Assembly: GCF_923081025.1 (NCBI RefSeq)
Contig: NZ_CAKLPZ010000005.1
Coordinates: 1 to 64,000 of the forward strand
DNA: 64,000 bases
From: Neolewinella maritima
Lineage (GTDB): Bacteria > Bacteroidota > Bacteroidia > Chitinophagales > Saprospiraceae
Direction: 5' to 3'
The translations under genes were made by a program, and so were the position numbers. Shown here in pieces: positions 8,030 through 16,858 of this stretch. The notes under the pieces are model-generated. The model saw only the letters and a list, made by a program, of their open reading frames with translations. It did no database searches and was not told where the DNA came from. Each line of letters starts with the position of its first letter. Positions within the stretch are counted from its first letter, which is position 1.

Positions 8030-8503
8030 ATGCCCATTCGCTACCTCGTACTCATTTTGTTAGGTCTGCCGCTCTACGCCGCGGCCCAGACCGACTCCCT
8101 GCTCCAGTCCGCCAGCTGGCTGGAGGAAGGCACGGACTACCGGCTGGTGCTCACCCCCGACGAGACTTTCCAGCAGGACTACGGCCGGGCAGACCGCCGC
8201 GCCGGTCGCTACCTGCTGGGTCGCTACACTACGGACGACGACTCCCAGGAGCTCACCCTCTCGGTAGACTACTTCCTAGGCAAGAGCCGGATCCCCGGAC
8301 GCTACCGGCGGGGGCAGGACTTCTACCTCCCCTACCGCATCGATACCCTGACTGCCGACCGGCTGGTACTGGTCGATCTGATCAGTAAGGAGGTGCGTCG
8401 GTTCACGGCTACTCCCCCGGAGATAGAGGACGACCCGGTGCAGCGCCGCACGCCGCTGCCGGAGCTAAGCGAGCTGAAATTACCCGACGGCTGGGGCGGC
8501 TGA
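8030..8503 (+). CDS. Secreted protein of unknown function
   Basis: A signal peptide (MPIRYLVLILLGLPLYAAAQ) precedes about 137 mature residues with no family I recognise. The body is acidic and beta-rich (GRYLLGRYTTDDDSQELTLSVDY), like the lipocalin-type small proteins common in Bacteroidota; this is only an impression. GTG at 8027 is directly before ATG 8030; the ATG is preferred. The AsmA-like gene starts 49 bp downstream on the same strand. Confidence 0.65.
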   Translation: MPIRYLVLILLGLPLYAAAQTDSLLQSASWLEEGTDYRLVLTPDETFQQDYGRADRRAGRYLLGRYTTDDDSQELTLSVDYFLGKSRIPGRYRRGQDFYLPYRIDTLTADRLVLVDLISKEVRRFTATPPEIEDDPVQRRTPLPELSELKLPDGWGG

Positions 8504-8552
8504 GCACTCCGGACCACTTTCGTGCGTTACTGCTAGTGGTTCCGTCCGTGCT

Positions 8553-11500
8553 ATGGTGATAAAATTACTCCGAGGGTTTATCGTGCTGGTCATTCTGCTG
8601 CTGCTCCTGGCGGCCGGCGGCCTGCTGTACCTGAACAGCTGGCTGGACTCCAACGAAGAAAAGCTCCTGCACGAACTCACCGCCACGGCCGGCATGGAGG
8701 TGGCCTTTCGCCGCGTGGACCTACGGGTGTGGGAAAACTTCCCCCGGGTAAGCCTGGCCGTCGACAGCCTGGTGGTGCGCGACTCCCTGCTACCCCGTGA
8801 CGCCCCGGCCCTGCTCAACATCCGTCAGCTGCGCGGGGAGGTGAGCCTGGACGCCCTCCTCCACGATACCCTGCGCGTGCTCGCCCTGGAGCTGCACGAG
8901 GGAAGTATTCACCTGGTCTCCGACTCCGCGGGTCGCTCGAACGCCGGCAGCCTGCTGGACCGCGACACCACATCCACCGCACCCGCGGCCGCGCCCTCCG
9001 CCCTTGCCCTGGACTACGACGGGCTGGAAGTCCTGCTCACCGACGTCGGCTTCACCTTCATCAATCCGCCCCGCAAGAAGCGGATCCTTGCTCAGCTTCA
9101 CCGCCTGACGGCCAGTGGCCACCGCGCGGCGGACGGTAGCATCGACCTGGCCACCGACCTGGACCTGTACATGGAGGCTATGGCCTTCAATACCGATAAG
9201 GGAGCCTTCCTGCAGCAGACCCCCGTGCAGGGGCACCTGGACGTGCACTTTGGCGACGAGCAGTGGGATATCCCCGCCACCCCCCTGCGGATCGGTGAGC
9301 AGACCTTCGACGTAGGCGCTACCATCTCCCGAAGGCCGAACACCCTGAGCCTGATCACCCTGGAGAACGCGGCCACTGACTTCAGTCAGGCGCGCGCCAT
9401 GCTGCACGATGAGCTGCAGGGCAAGCTGGCCGACTACGACATCACGGGCACCTTCCCGGTGCGGGCCGAGATCCACAGTAGCTTCGAGCGCGGCGAGAAC
9501 GTGCGGGCCGACCTGGCCTTCCGCTTCGACGGGCAGGACGTCAAGGTGCGCAACTACCTGTTCACCAATACCCACGCCCGGGGCACCTTCGTCAACCGGC
9601 TGGACGAGGCCGACGGCGGCACCCCCGGCAGCCGCAAGAATATGCGCTTCGACTTCGACAGCGTGCGCACCTACCAGGGCGCGCTGCGCATCGACATGCC
9701 CCATGCCCTGCTGTACGCCAATGCGACCGACACCCGCCTGCGGGCACCGGTCACCGTATCCGGCCGCGCCGAGGCCGTCAGCCGCCGGCTGGGCAACGAC
9801 AACTTCTTCTTCGACCGCGGCCGCTTCACCTTCACCACCGACGCCGATGCGTCCCTGCTCGCGCCCCTACCCGAACTGCTGGACGAAACCAACGGCGTAC
9901 TGCGCTTCACGGACCTCGACGTAGTGTACCGACCGGCCGGCGTGCGCTTCCCCTTCGACTACATCGAGGTAGGCAAGCAGGGCGAGGACGTGAATTTTCA
10001 CATCCAGAGCAGCAAACTGCCCACCGGCGTAGCCCTGGAGCTGGTGGGCAGCATCGACAACCTCACGCCCCTGGTCTTCGACCGGCCCGGGGAGGCGCTG
10101 CGCACCGAGGTCACCCTGCTGGCCCCCCGCATCGACTGGACGGACTTCCGCGCCTTCTTCGGCCAGGACGGCTACTTCACGCAGGAAGACAGCCCACAGG
10201 ACACTACGGCGCGGCCGCAGGTGCAGGATGCCGAGCAGGATGCGGCCCAGAGCCGGGCGATCAAACTAGCACTTCTGGGCCTGCAGGAATCCTTCCACCC
10301 CGACCTGAACGTGCGGCTGGATACGGTGGCCTACTACGATGTATTCACGCTGACCGATCTCTCGACCGGTCTGCACTTCAACCAGGATACGCTGGTGCTG
10401 GAGCGTACCTCCTTCAACTGGGCGGGCAGCGAGGTAGGCTTCGGCGCACGGCTGGCCCTGGGTGATATCACAGGGCGCACCCCCTTTGCTCTGGAGATGC
10501 TCACCGAGCACCTGGACCTGAATAAGCTCGGCCCCACGATCGACTATTTCGGCCCCTCGCTCCCCGAAGAACTCGGACGGCTACCCGACAACCTGCACAT
10601 CGATTTTGCCCACCGGGGGGTGATCGACGATACGCTGGGCATCAGTCCGGGCTATAACGCCGGCCGGCTACAGTTCGACGACGGGCGGGACGGGCTCTTC
10701 ACGGGGGAGCTGGTGTATACACCGACCGGTCCGGAGCGGCTGCACAGCGAGCTCCACCTGACGGGCGATCCACAGATCGTCAATACGCTGTTCCGGGCCG
10801 AAAATTTCTTCTTCGGTAGCGGATCCTTCGGCATTGATCTGGAGCTCGACGGTACGCCCGCCAGCGTGCCGGAGCTACTACAGAACGGCAAGCTGCATCT
10901 GCACATCGATTCCAGCCGCATCCAGTATCCGCCGGCCGGGGTGTACATCCCGGTACGCCACTTCGCCGTGGATGTGACGGAGGAGCGCGCCAGTTACCAA
11001 CTCCAGCTCACAAGCGACGCTACCCGCCGGGCCGTGGCCCTGAACGGCGAGCTCAACGGGCTTAGTAGCTTCCTGTACCCCGAGCTGGGCACGCCCTTTA
11101 CCGTGCGCGCCGATCTGACCGCCGCCGAGCTGCACTGGTCGGACCTCAACGACTTCGTGCGCACCGATGAAGTAGAGGCAGTAGTCCAAGTAGACACCTC
11201 CGCCCGCGATACTACGGCCTTCGATGCCCAGGACTTCTTCTCCGCTACGGGGGGCGTATTCAGCAGCTTCCGACCGGATCTGAGTCTGGCTATCGACACC
11301 TTCTACCTGGGCAACCGTATTCCCTTCGTAGATCTGCATGCGGGAATGCACCTGCGCGATTCTACGCAGCTGGTCGTGGAGCGGTCGGGTTTCCGGCTGG
11401 GCGACGGGCGGGTCGAACTGGCAGCGACCTATGATTTGGACGAGCAGCGGCGAAGTCCCTTCACACTAGACTTCAGTACGGACTCGCTCTCACTGCAACT

Positions 11501-12110
11501 CCTCCTGGAGGAACTCGGTCAACTGGATACGAGCCGGTCTGATCAGCTGGGACACCTCGAGGGCTTACTTACGCTGGATGGCTCGTTAGTCGGACAGCTA
11601 GACGAGTCGCGCCAGCGCTTGTTGTTCGACAGTACCCGGGGCACCGTAGCCTTTGCGCTGACCGAACTGGAGCTGGCCGGCTGGCCCTTCCTGATCAGCA
11701 CGGGCAAGAAGGCGAAGATGAAGAAACGCTTCGAGCAGCTGCGCTTTGCGCCCCTGGCGGGAGAAGTACGTATCGATAGCGGGCGGCTGGTCGTACCCCG
11801 TACGGAGGTACAGTCTACCGGCATCCAGGTCTTTGTGGAGGGAGAATACGACGATGCTACCGGACCGGACTTTCTGATCTCCCTGCCGTTGCGCAACGTC
11901 GGTCGCGGCTTACTGGACGAAGTCCCCTCCCCCACCGGCTACGCTCAGGCGGGCTGGAAGGTCTACCTGGTAGCGCAGCAGGATGAGGAGGGGGCACTGA
12001 AGATGAAGTTCCGCCTGGGCCGGCGCAAGTACTTTAAGCGGCGGGGGCGGCTGGAGGAATGGCGGGCCGAGCGCAGCCGCTGGCGGGCCGAGCGGCGGGC
12101 GCGGCGGTAG
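8553..12110 (+). CDS. Large AsmA-like envelope protein
   Basis: An 1185-residue protein with one N-terminal membrane segment (about residues 5-27) and a long beta-repeat body, the layout of AsmA/TamB-like proteins. The N-terminal segment with F-RRVDLRVWENFPRVSLAVDSLVVRD matches the AsmA family start. In Bacteroidota these proteins are thought to act in the periplasm, in lipid transport or outer-membrane biogenesis as long hydrophobic grooves. The C-terminus ends in a strongly basic tail rich in Arg and Trp. An Ala/Pro linker near residues 146-152 carries a sequence similar to the dispersed GC-rich repeat. Probably co-transcribed with the preceding secreted protein. Confidence 0.85.
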   Translation: MVIKLLRGFIVLVILLLLLAAGGLLYLNSWLDSNEEKLLHELTATAGMEVAFRRVDLRVWENFPRVSLAVDSLVVRDSLLPRDAPALLNIRQLRGEVSLDALLHDTLRVLALELHEGSIHLVSDSAGRSNAGSLLDRDTTSTAPAAAPSALALDYDGLEVLLTDVGFTFINPPRKKRILAQLHRLTASGHRAADGSIDLATDLDLYMEAMAFNTDKGAFLQQTPVQGHLDVHFGDEQWDIPATPLRIGEQTFDVGATISRRPNTLSLITLENAATDFSQARAMLHDELQGKLADYDITGTFPVRAEIHSSFERGENVRADLAFRFDGQDVKVRNYLFTNTHARGTFVNRLDEADGGTPGSRKNMRFDFDSVRTYQGALRIDMPHALLYANATDTRLRAPVTVSGRAEAVSRRLGNDNFFFDRGRFTFTTDADASLLAPLPELLDETNGVLRFTDLDVVYRPAGVRFPFDYIEVGKQGEDVNFHIQSSKLPTGVALELVGSIDNLTPLVFDRPGEALRTEVTLLAPRIDWTDFRAFFGQDGYFTQEDSPQDTTARPQVQDAEQDAAQSRAIKLALLGLQESFHPDLNVRLDTVAYYDVFTLTDLSTGLHFNQDTLVLERTSFNWAGSEVGFGARLALGDITGRTPFALEMLTEHLDLNKLGPTIDYFGPSLPEELGRLPDNLHIDFAHRGVIDDTLGISPGYNAGRLQFDDGRDGLFTGELVYTPTGPERLHSELHLTGDPQIVNTLFRAENFFFGSGSFGIDLELDGTPASVPELLQNGKLHLHIDSSRIQYPPAGVYIPVRHFAVDVTEERASYQLQLTSDATRRAVALNGELNGLSSFLYPELGTPFTVRADLTAAELHWSDLNDFVRTDEVEAVVQVDTSARDTTAFDAQDFFSATGGVFSSFRPDLSLAIDTFYLGNRIPFVDLHAGMHLRDSTQLVVERSGFRLGDGRVELAATYDLDEQRRSPFTLDFSTDSLSLQLLLEELGQLDTSRSDQLGHLEGLLTLDGSLVGQLDESRQRLLFDSTRGTVAFALTELELAGWPFLISTGKKAKMKKRFEQLRFAPLAGEVRIDSGRLVVPRTEVQSTGIQVFVEGEYDDATGPDFLISLPLRNVGRGLLDEVPSPTGYAQAGWKVYLVAQQDEEGALKMKFRLGRRKYFKRRGRLEEWRAERSRWRAERRARR

Positions 12111-12128
12111 TTCAGGCACCGCAGCGGC

Positions 12129-12569
12129 TCATCGCGACCGTCTCGCCCGTAGACGCAGTGCGTACCCGCAGGAGGGGGGTGTACAGTCCCACATAATGAT
12201 CCGCACCCGGTACACGGCCGTAGTCCTGGAGGCGAGGCTAAGTTGAGCCGCCGCACCACTGCGCGGACTACGGGCCAACAGGCGATTACTAGCGTCATAC
12301 AACTGAAGCTCCATGCTAGACGGGCAGTGAGCGGTGGCACTGATCTGGTACCGGTAGCCGGCGCGTAGCTGAAGAGCGATAGCGTGCAGGGCACCCTTGC
12401 GCAGTCTGCCCGCCCGGCGGACGTACCCCTCCGTAGCGAGCTTCTGCCCCAGGTGGGGAAATACGGGGTAGACCATACTTTCCACTACCGGTCGCTGGGC
12501 CGTGGACTGCCCGAAGGCAGCCCGTGCCGGAATGAGTATACACAACAGAACAAGGATACGGGCTACCAT
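12129..12569 (-). CDS. Secreted PPC-like domain protein (paralogue 1)
   Basis: A signal peptide (to about AAFGQ, residue 21) is followed by a roughly 120-residue domain. The order L.AGYRYQI, LQLYDASNRLLA, YRVRI, DCTPPSCGYALRLRA resembles a bacterial pre-peptidase C-terminal (PPC) beta-sandwich. It ends with the same DC.P..C.Y.LRL pattern as the protein at 20393-20818, so the two are paralogues flanking the CHAT locus. It is the last gene of the sigma/TPR operon, 2 bp after the 104-residue ORF. A secreted sensor, ligand or partner of the CHAT protein is plausible but inferred. Confidence 0.7.
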   Translation of the reverse strand: MVARILVLLCILIPARAAFGQSTAQRPVVESMVYPVFPHLGQKLATEGYVRRAGRLRKGALHAIALQLRAGYRYQISATAHCPSSMELQLYDASNRLLARSPRSGAAAQLSLASRTTAVYRVRIIMWDCTPPSCGYALRLRARRSR

Positions 12570-12571
12570 GA

Positions 12572-12886
12572 TCAGCGGGATGAAGCGGACCGGTTCGGTT
12601 CGGATTTGTATACGTATGCGATCGATGGCGGTGTGTCGGCAGGGCCCTCCCAGGTACTACTCTGACTGGACGTGTTAGTGGACGTTGCAGTGGGCAAGTA
12701 GCGCACGTCGGTAGATATGGAGATCGTATCGGTGGGGTACGCATTATGTTCGGCAAAGGCAACCAATTCATCGGCGATGGCCTGCGTACGGTCGATGCAG
12801 CGCAGTACGTGGAAGTAAAGGAGTTCGTCGGCATAGCGGTAGTCGTCCGGGGTGGCGATGCCCCCGGGTAGGATCGTGTGTAACAT
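12572..12886 (-). CDS. Hypothetical 104-residue protein in sigma operon
   Basis: Not recognised. The first 50 residues look helical (YADELLYFHVLRCIDRTQAIADELVAFAEH); the rest is Ser/Thr-rich and probably disordered. There is no signal peptide or membrane segment. It fits tightly between the second TPR gene and the PPC-like gene (2-bp gap to the latter), which is the main reason to accept it. Confidence 0.5.
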   Translation of the reverse strand: MLHTILPGGIATPDDYRYADELLYFHVLRCIDRTQAIADELVAFAEHNAYPTDTISISTDVRYLPTATSTNTSSQSSTWEGPADTPPSIAYVYKSEPNRSASSR

Positions 12887-12982
12887 AGTGCTGGGAGTTT
12901 AGCGGATGGCCGGGGCGTACCGCGCTTGAATGTGTTATAAATTGATCCTACACTAGGCCGGGAAGTAACCCGCTTCGTAAAC

Positions 12983-13771
12983 TTATTCCCCCTGCGGCTC
13001 TCCAAGCTCAGCGAGCAGCTGCCGGGAGCGCAGCGCCAGGGGACCGCGCGTATCGGCCAGCCGGTAGAGCAGGCATACCGCGCGCTGCGGATAGCCCAGT
13101 TGGAGCTCGGCCAGGGCTAGGTAGTACCGCGCTTCGTCCTGCTCCGGGGAGGCGCCGGGAGTGAGCAGTGGACCCAGGATGCGTTTGGCCCCTTCGGCGT
13201 CACCGGCTCCCAGCGCGGCCACCCCGGCGTAGCGCAGGTGAGTGCTGTCGAGCCGCCCCGCCCTGACTTCCCGCAGCAGCAGGGGGTAGGCCATAGCGTA
13301 CTCCTGACGGTCGTAGGCGGTCAGGGCGGCGGTACGCGTATCCTCCGCCGCCGATGGCCCGAGCCGGGCCTCCTCGCGGGGCAACCAGCTGAAGTAGCTT
13401 ACCGCCAGGGGAACGTAGGGCGTGGCGGGCGGCAGGATGCTCCAGATCGCAGCGGCAAGGAGTAAGAGGATAGTCGCCGCGGCGGCTAAGCGGTAGTACA
13501 GTCGCCGACGAACGGACGAAGTGGGTATTTCGTGCATCGTCTGCTCGATGCGGGCGAAGCGGTCGCGCAGGGCCTCCGTTTGATCGGCAGGCGGCGGCTG
13601 GAGGAGCCCCCGACGAAACAACGACTCGTAATAAGCCGCCTCCCGGGCTAGCGCGGGCTGCTGGTCGAGTAGATTGCGCAGCTGCCTGATGGCGGAGGGA
13701 GTGAGTTCGCCGGCGTAATACGCCTGCAGGGCAGGGAGAAGCGAATGGGTGGGCTGTCCATTAGCGATCAT
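12983..13771 (-). CDS. Membrane TPR protein resembling an anti-sigma factor (paralogue B)
   Basis: Residues 1-90 form a cytosolic helical domain (LQAYYAGELT...LLDQQPALAREAAYYESLF) like the sigma-binding end of Bacteroidota anti-sigma factors. One membrane helix lies at about 94-113. The periplasmic part has TPR-like helices (AYDRQEYAMAYPLLLREV, ARYYLALAELQLG). Just after the membrane it carries F-WLPREEARLGP, shared with the neighbouring paralogue. It is encoded directly downstream of a sigma factor and that paralogue, so membrane control of sigma activity is likely, though unproven. It is 262 residues and intact. Confidence 0.75.
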   Translation of the reverse strand: MIANGQPTHSLLPALQAYYAGELTPSAIRQLRNLLDQQPALAREAAYYESLFRRGLLQPPPADQTEALRDRFARIEQTMHEIPTSSVRRRLYYRLAAAATILLLLAAAIWSILPPATPYVPLAVSYFSWLPREEARLGPSAAEDTRTAALTAYDRQEYAMAYPLLLREVRAGRLDSTHLRYAGVAALGAGDAEGAKRILGPLLTPGASPEQDEARYYLALAELQLGYPQRAVCLLYRLADTRGPLALRSRQLLAELGEPQGE

Positions 13772-13826
13772 GGTACGGATTGTTGGTTACCCCGTCTATA
13801 CCCCCACCGGCCCACTGGTAACCTAT

Positions 13827-14612
13827 CTAGTCCAACTGCTCGATGTCGGCCAGCAGCCTTCGGGCGCGATCGCTCCAGGGGCCATCGCTTTCGGTGAGTG
13901 GCTGCAGCACCTGCGTCCCCGCCCCACGGTCGCCTAATTGCAGGTGGGCCAGGGCCAGGTAGTAGCGGATCTCGGGTTCGGACTGGGTATACGTACCGGC
14001 GTCGAGCAGGGCCTGCAGCGCATCGCGTGCTACGGTGGGTGCCTCGGCCCCCAGGGCAGCTACCCCCGTATAGAGCAGGTTGATGCTATCGAGCTGTCCG
14101 GCTTCGACGCCCTGTAGCAGTAGGGGGTAGGCCGTAGCGTAGTCCTGCCGGTCGTAGGCGCGCAGGCCATCAGGGATGTCCTCCGTCGGGCCCAGCGTAG
14201 CCTCCTGCCGGGGCAACCACGCGAACTCATTCGCCACGATCTGCTCGGTCGGGGAGGGATCCAGGAGGAGCCAGTAGCTGAGGCCGAGCAGCAGGAGCAG
14301 GGCGGCGGCAGCGGCCCAGCTCCAGCGGGGCAGGCGGCGGCGGGGGGCAGCCTCGGCGGTGAGGGGGGGTAGCTCGGCTTCGAGGGCGGCAAACTGCCGG
14401 CGCAGGGCGTCGGTATCCGCAGCTGCGATCGGGGCCGGCTGGCGCAGGCCGTGGCGGTAGACGGCTTCCCACTCGGCTACGGCCCGGGCCAGTGCGGGAT
14501 CCTGCGCGAGCTCGGCGCGCAGCTGGGTAGCTTCCGTGGCGGGAAGACTATAGTCGTAATAGGCCTCCAACTGCTCGAGCAGTCGGGGCGATAGCGAGGG
14601 TGGCGGGTTCAT
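13827..14612 (-). CDS. Membrane TPR protein resembling an anti-sigma factor (paralogue A)
   Basis: A cytosolic N-domain (residues 1-95, LEAYYDYSLPATEATQLR) is followed by a membrane helix at about 98-117 and periplasmic TPR-like helices (AYDRQDYATAYPLLLQGV, RYYLALAHLQLGD). It is a clear paralogue of 12983-13771: same order, same juxtamembrane FAWLPRQEATLGP, same length (261 versus 262 residues). It starts 9 bp after the sigma factor stop, the usual arrangement of a sigma/anti-sigma pair. Two tandem copies suggest two inputs on one sigma factor, or a homo/hetero-oligomer; both are inferences. Confidence 0.78.
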   Translation of the reverse strand: MNPPPSLSPRLLEQLEAYYDYSLPATEATQLRAELAQDPALARAVAEWEAVYRHGLRQPAPIAAADTDALRRQFAALEAELPPLTAEAAPRRRLPRWSWAAAAALLLLLGLSYWLLLDPSPTEQIVANEFAWLPRQEATLGPTEDIPDGLRAYDRQDYATAYPLLLQGVEAGQLDSINLLYTGVAALGAEAPTVARDALQALLDAGTYTQSEPEIRYYLALAHLQLGDRGAGTQVLQPLTESDGPWSDRARRLLADIEQLD

Positions 14613-14621
14613 CTAATTCTA

Positions 14622-15194
14622 CTACTTCGGCACGGTCTCGGCGTAGAGTTTACGCAGGCGAGACATACACTTTGATTTATTGGTTTTGGCGGATGCGGCG
14701 TTTTTATACCCCAATAGGTCCGCAATGGTATTCCAGTCTAACTCTAAAAAATAAAAATGGACAATTAGTTGGCGGCAACTCGGCCCCAGTTTGCCCAGCC
14801 AGCGGTACAGCTCCTGCCGCACCTCCTCGGGGCGCACTTCCCGCTCCGGACTTACCAGGGGTTCGGGCAGCTCGCTGGGGTCGCGGTATATCTCGCGGCC
14901 GCGCCGCTCCAGCTTCAGGTACAGGTTGCGGCCTACGGCGTTTAAATAGGTGTCAATGCGGGCAGTAAGCTCCCGGAGCCGGCCACTGCGGATGTTGTTT
15001 ACCAGCACGATGAGTGACTCGGTGAACAGCTCTACGGCTACCGTCTCCCGGTTGGGGTGGTTGCGCCGGATGACCCGCCCCAGCAAGAAGCGCAAGCAGG
15101 GCGTACGGTAGGTGCGGTATACGGTGTCCAGAGCCGCCGGATCATTCGCGCGAATGGCTTCCAGCAGGGTCTGATCAAAGGAATGTGTCTTCAT
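14622..15194 (-). CDS. ECF-type sigma-70 family RNA polymerase sigma factor
   Basis: A 190-residue sigma factor with region 2 at about 10-95 (AIRANDPAALDTVYRTYRTPCLRF) and region 4 at about 135-185 (CRQLIVHFYFLELDWNTIADLLGY, then a helix rich in Lys and Asn). It directs RNA polymerase to its own promoters in the cytosol and is the first gene of a five-gene minus-strand operon. The DNA for region 4 (about 14640-14760) is clearly AT-richer than the rest of the gene. The 246-bp gap 15195-15440 to the divergent DUF5723 gene must hold both promoters; I saw no clear -7 consensus there. Confidence 0.88.
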   Translation of the reverse strand: MKTHSFDQTLLEAIRANDPAALDTVYRTYRTPCLRFLLGRVIRRNHPNRETVAVELFTESLIVLVNNIRSGRLRELTARIDTYLNAVGRNLYLKLERRGREIYRDPSELPEPLVSPEREVRPEEVRQELYRWLGKLGPSCRQLIVHFYFLELDWNTIADLLGYKNAASAKTNKSKCMSRLRKLYAETVPK

Positions 15195-15440
15195 TGATGC
15201 GAGGACTGGGGAAGAGGTAACCTATGGAAGATAAGTTTTTTTTGGTTTATGTCCGGGCCAGACACGGAACTAACTACATGTATCAACATACGACTATTTT
15301 TTTAGAAGTCTACAAGTTTATGCTCGTCTTATTTGAGCAGCAGTTGGTCCGCCCTCCCCGGATAGAATTTTATTTCACAAGGTTACCTCCCCAACCACCG
15401 GGGCATACAGTGAAAAAGGCTTCCACAATCACTGCTCCCC

Positions 15441-16787
15441 ATGAACTACCCCACCCCCCTCCTCCTCCTATGCCTCGTGCTATTTCTCGGCACCCGCGTC
15501 CGCGCCCAGTCCTTTCCGGGCGCCAACCTGGATACCTACGGCGGCATGTACCCCGTGCTCCTCAACCCGGCTACGCTGGGCGCGACCCGCACCAAGGCCT
15601 CCCTGCACCTGGGCTCCGTAGCCGGACAACTGCAGAACGACTACCTGACCTTCCGGGCCGGTAAGCTGCGCCCCGCCCTGCAGAACGACGACTTCACGCC
15701 CGCCGTAGTCACGCGCAACGACGGACCGGCCCACACCATGAACTTGGGCGCCGAAGTCATCGGCCCCTCCCTGCTGCTGCGCCTGAGCCCCCGTACGGGC
15801 ATGGCCATATTCACCCGCGCCCGCGCCCTGCAATCCATACGGGGCGTCAACGGCCACTTGGTGGAGGGACTGTACGACGGCTTCGACCAGCTGCCCGACT
15901 TCACCGTAGCCCAGTCCGACTACAGCGCTACCCTACACGCCTTCGGGGAGATCGGCCTGGCCCTGGGCACCGTCCTGCTCCAGGCGCCCCACCACCGGAT
16001 CAAGGTGGGCGGTACCCTGAAGTACCTGCAGGGGCTCGGCGCTATACACTCCAGCGGCCGTGCACTGGCGGGGCAGTACAACGCCGACCGGGACCTGCTC
16101 ACCCTGGACGGGGACATCACCTTCGGCCGTACGGCTGACTTCTACATGAACGAACTAGACCCCGCGACGCGCACTGCTGGCGTAGGGTTCGATGCGGGCA
16201 TGGTCTACGAATGGCATCCCACCGGTGCGCACGACCCGCGGCATCCCCTGCAGTACCGGCTTCGGGTGGGGGTATCGGTCACCGACCTGGGCGGCATCAC
16301 GTACTCGGGGCAGACCACGGAATACCGGATAGCGGGCAGTATAGCTACCGCGGATACCGAACCCGCCGGTGATGTCGAGGAATTGCTGGACGACCACTAC
16401 CCTGCCACCGCCGAGGAGTCTGCCGAAGTACGCATCGGGCTGCCCGCCGCCCTGCATGCCTTCGCGGACTACCGGATGACGGGCCAGCTCTACCTCAGCG
16501 CACTCTATAGCAGCAGCCTACGGGCGGACGGTGCGGCCAACACCAATTCCATACGCTCTAGCCTCACCCTGTCCCCCCGCTACGAGGGCCGGTGGTTCGG
16601 GCTGTATGCCCCCGTCACCTTTCGCCAGGATGCGGCGGCTACCGTCGGGCTCGGTGTGCGGGCGGGTATCCTGACCGTCGGTTCGAGCTCCCTGCTATCA
16701 CACCTGGTCGGCCAGGGCAGTTCGGCGGCGGATATCTTCGTGGGTATCCGGATACCCTTTCACGGGAAGGCCAATAAACGCAAGTAA
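15441..16787 (+). CDS. Outer-membrane beta-barrel protein, DUF5723-like
   Basis: A signal peptide (to about RVRAQ, residue 23) is followed by a 425-residue beta-barrel-like protein. The opening PGANLDTYGGMYPVLLNPATLG is the pattern seen in PorV/PorP-like and DUF5723 proteins of Bacteroidota. The C-terminus (GQGSSAADIFVGIRIPFHGKAN) looks like a final barrel strand plus tail. It probably lies in the outer membrane. It is divergent from the sigma factor and 71 bp upstream of the CHAT gene on the same strand, so may be co-expressed with CHAT. Confidence 0.72.
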   Translation: MNYPTPLLLLCLVLFLGTRVRAQSFPGANLDTYGGMYPVLLNPATLGATRTKASLHLGSVAGQLQNDYLTFRAGKLRPALQNDDFTPAVVTRNDGPAHTMNLGAEVIGPSLLLRLSPRTGMAIFTRARALQSIRGVNGHLVEGLYDGFDQLPDFTVAQSDYSATLHAFGEIGLALGTVLLQAPHHRIKVGGTLKYLQGLGAIHSSGRALAGQYNADRDLLTLDGDITFGRTADFYMNELDPATRTAGVGFDAGMVYEWHPTGAHDPRHPLQYRLRVGVSVTDLGGITYSGQTTEYRIAGSIATADTEPAGDVEELLDDHYPATAEESAEVRIGLPAALHAFADYRMTGQLYLSALYSSSLRADGAANTNSIRSSLTLSPRYEGRWFGLYAPVTFRQDAAATVGLGVRAGILTVGSSSLLSHLVGQGSSAADIFVGIRIPFHGKANKRK

Positions 16788-16858
16788 GCGGGCGCGTTCG
16801 CAGGTGCGGAGCGGTAAAAGCGCGTAGCTTCGGGTGGTTCACTTAATCTAGCTACCCG

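Noticed and set aside
8790-9704. 304-residue minus-strand ORF opposite the AsmA-like gene
   Set aside because: Shadow frame with biased Gly/Val/His composition and no motif.
12316-13005. 229-residue minus-strand ORF overlapping the PPC-like and 104-residue genes
   Set aside because: Pro/Arg/Thr-rich out-of-frame reading over two better genes; the PPC-like frame has a signal peptide and a paralogue.
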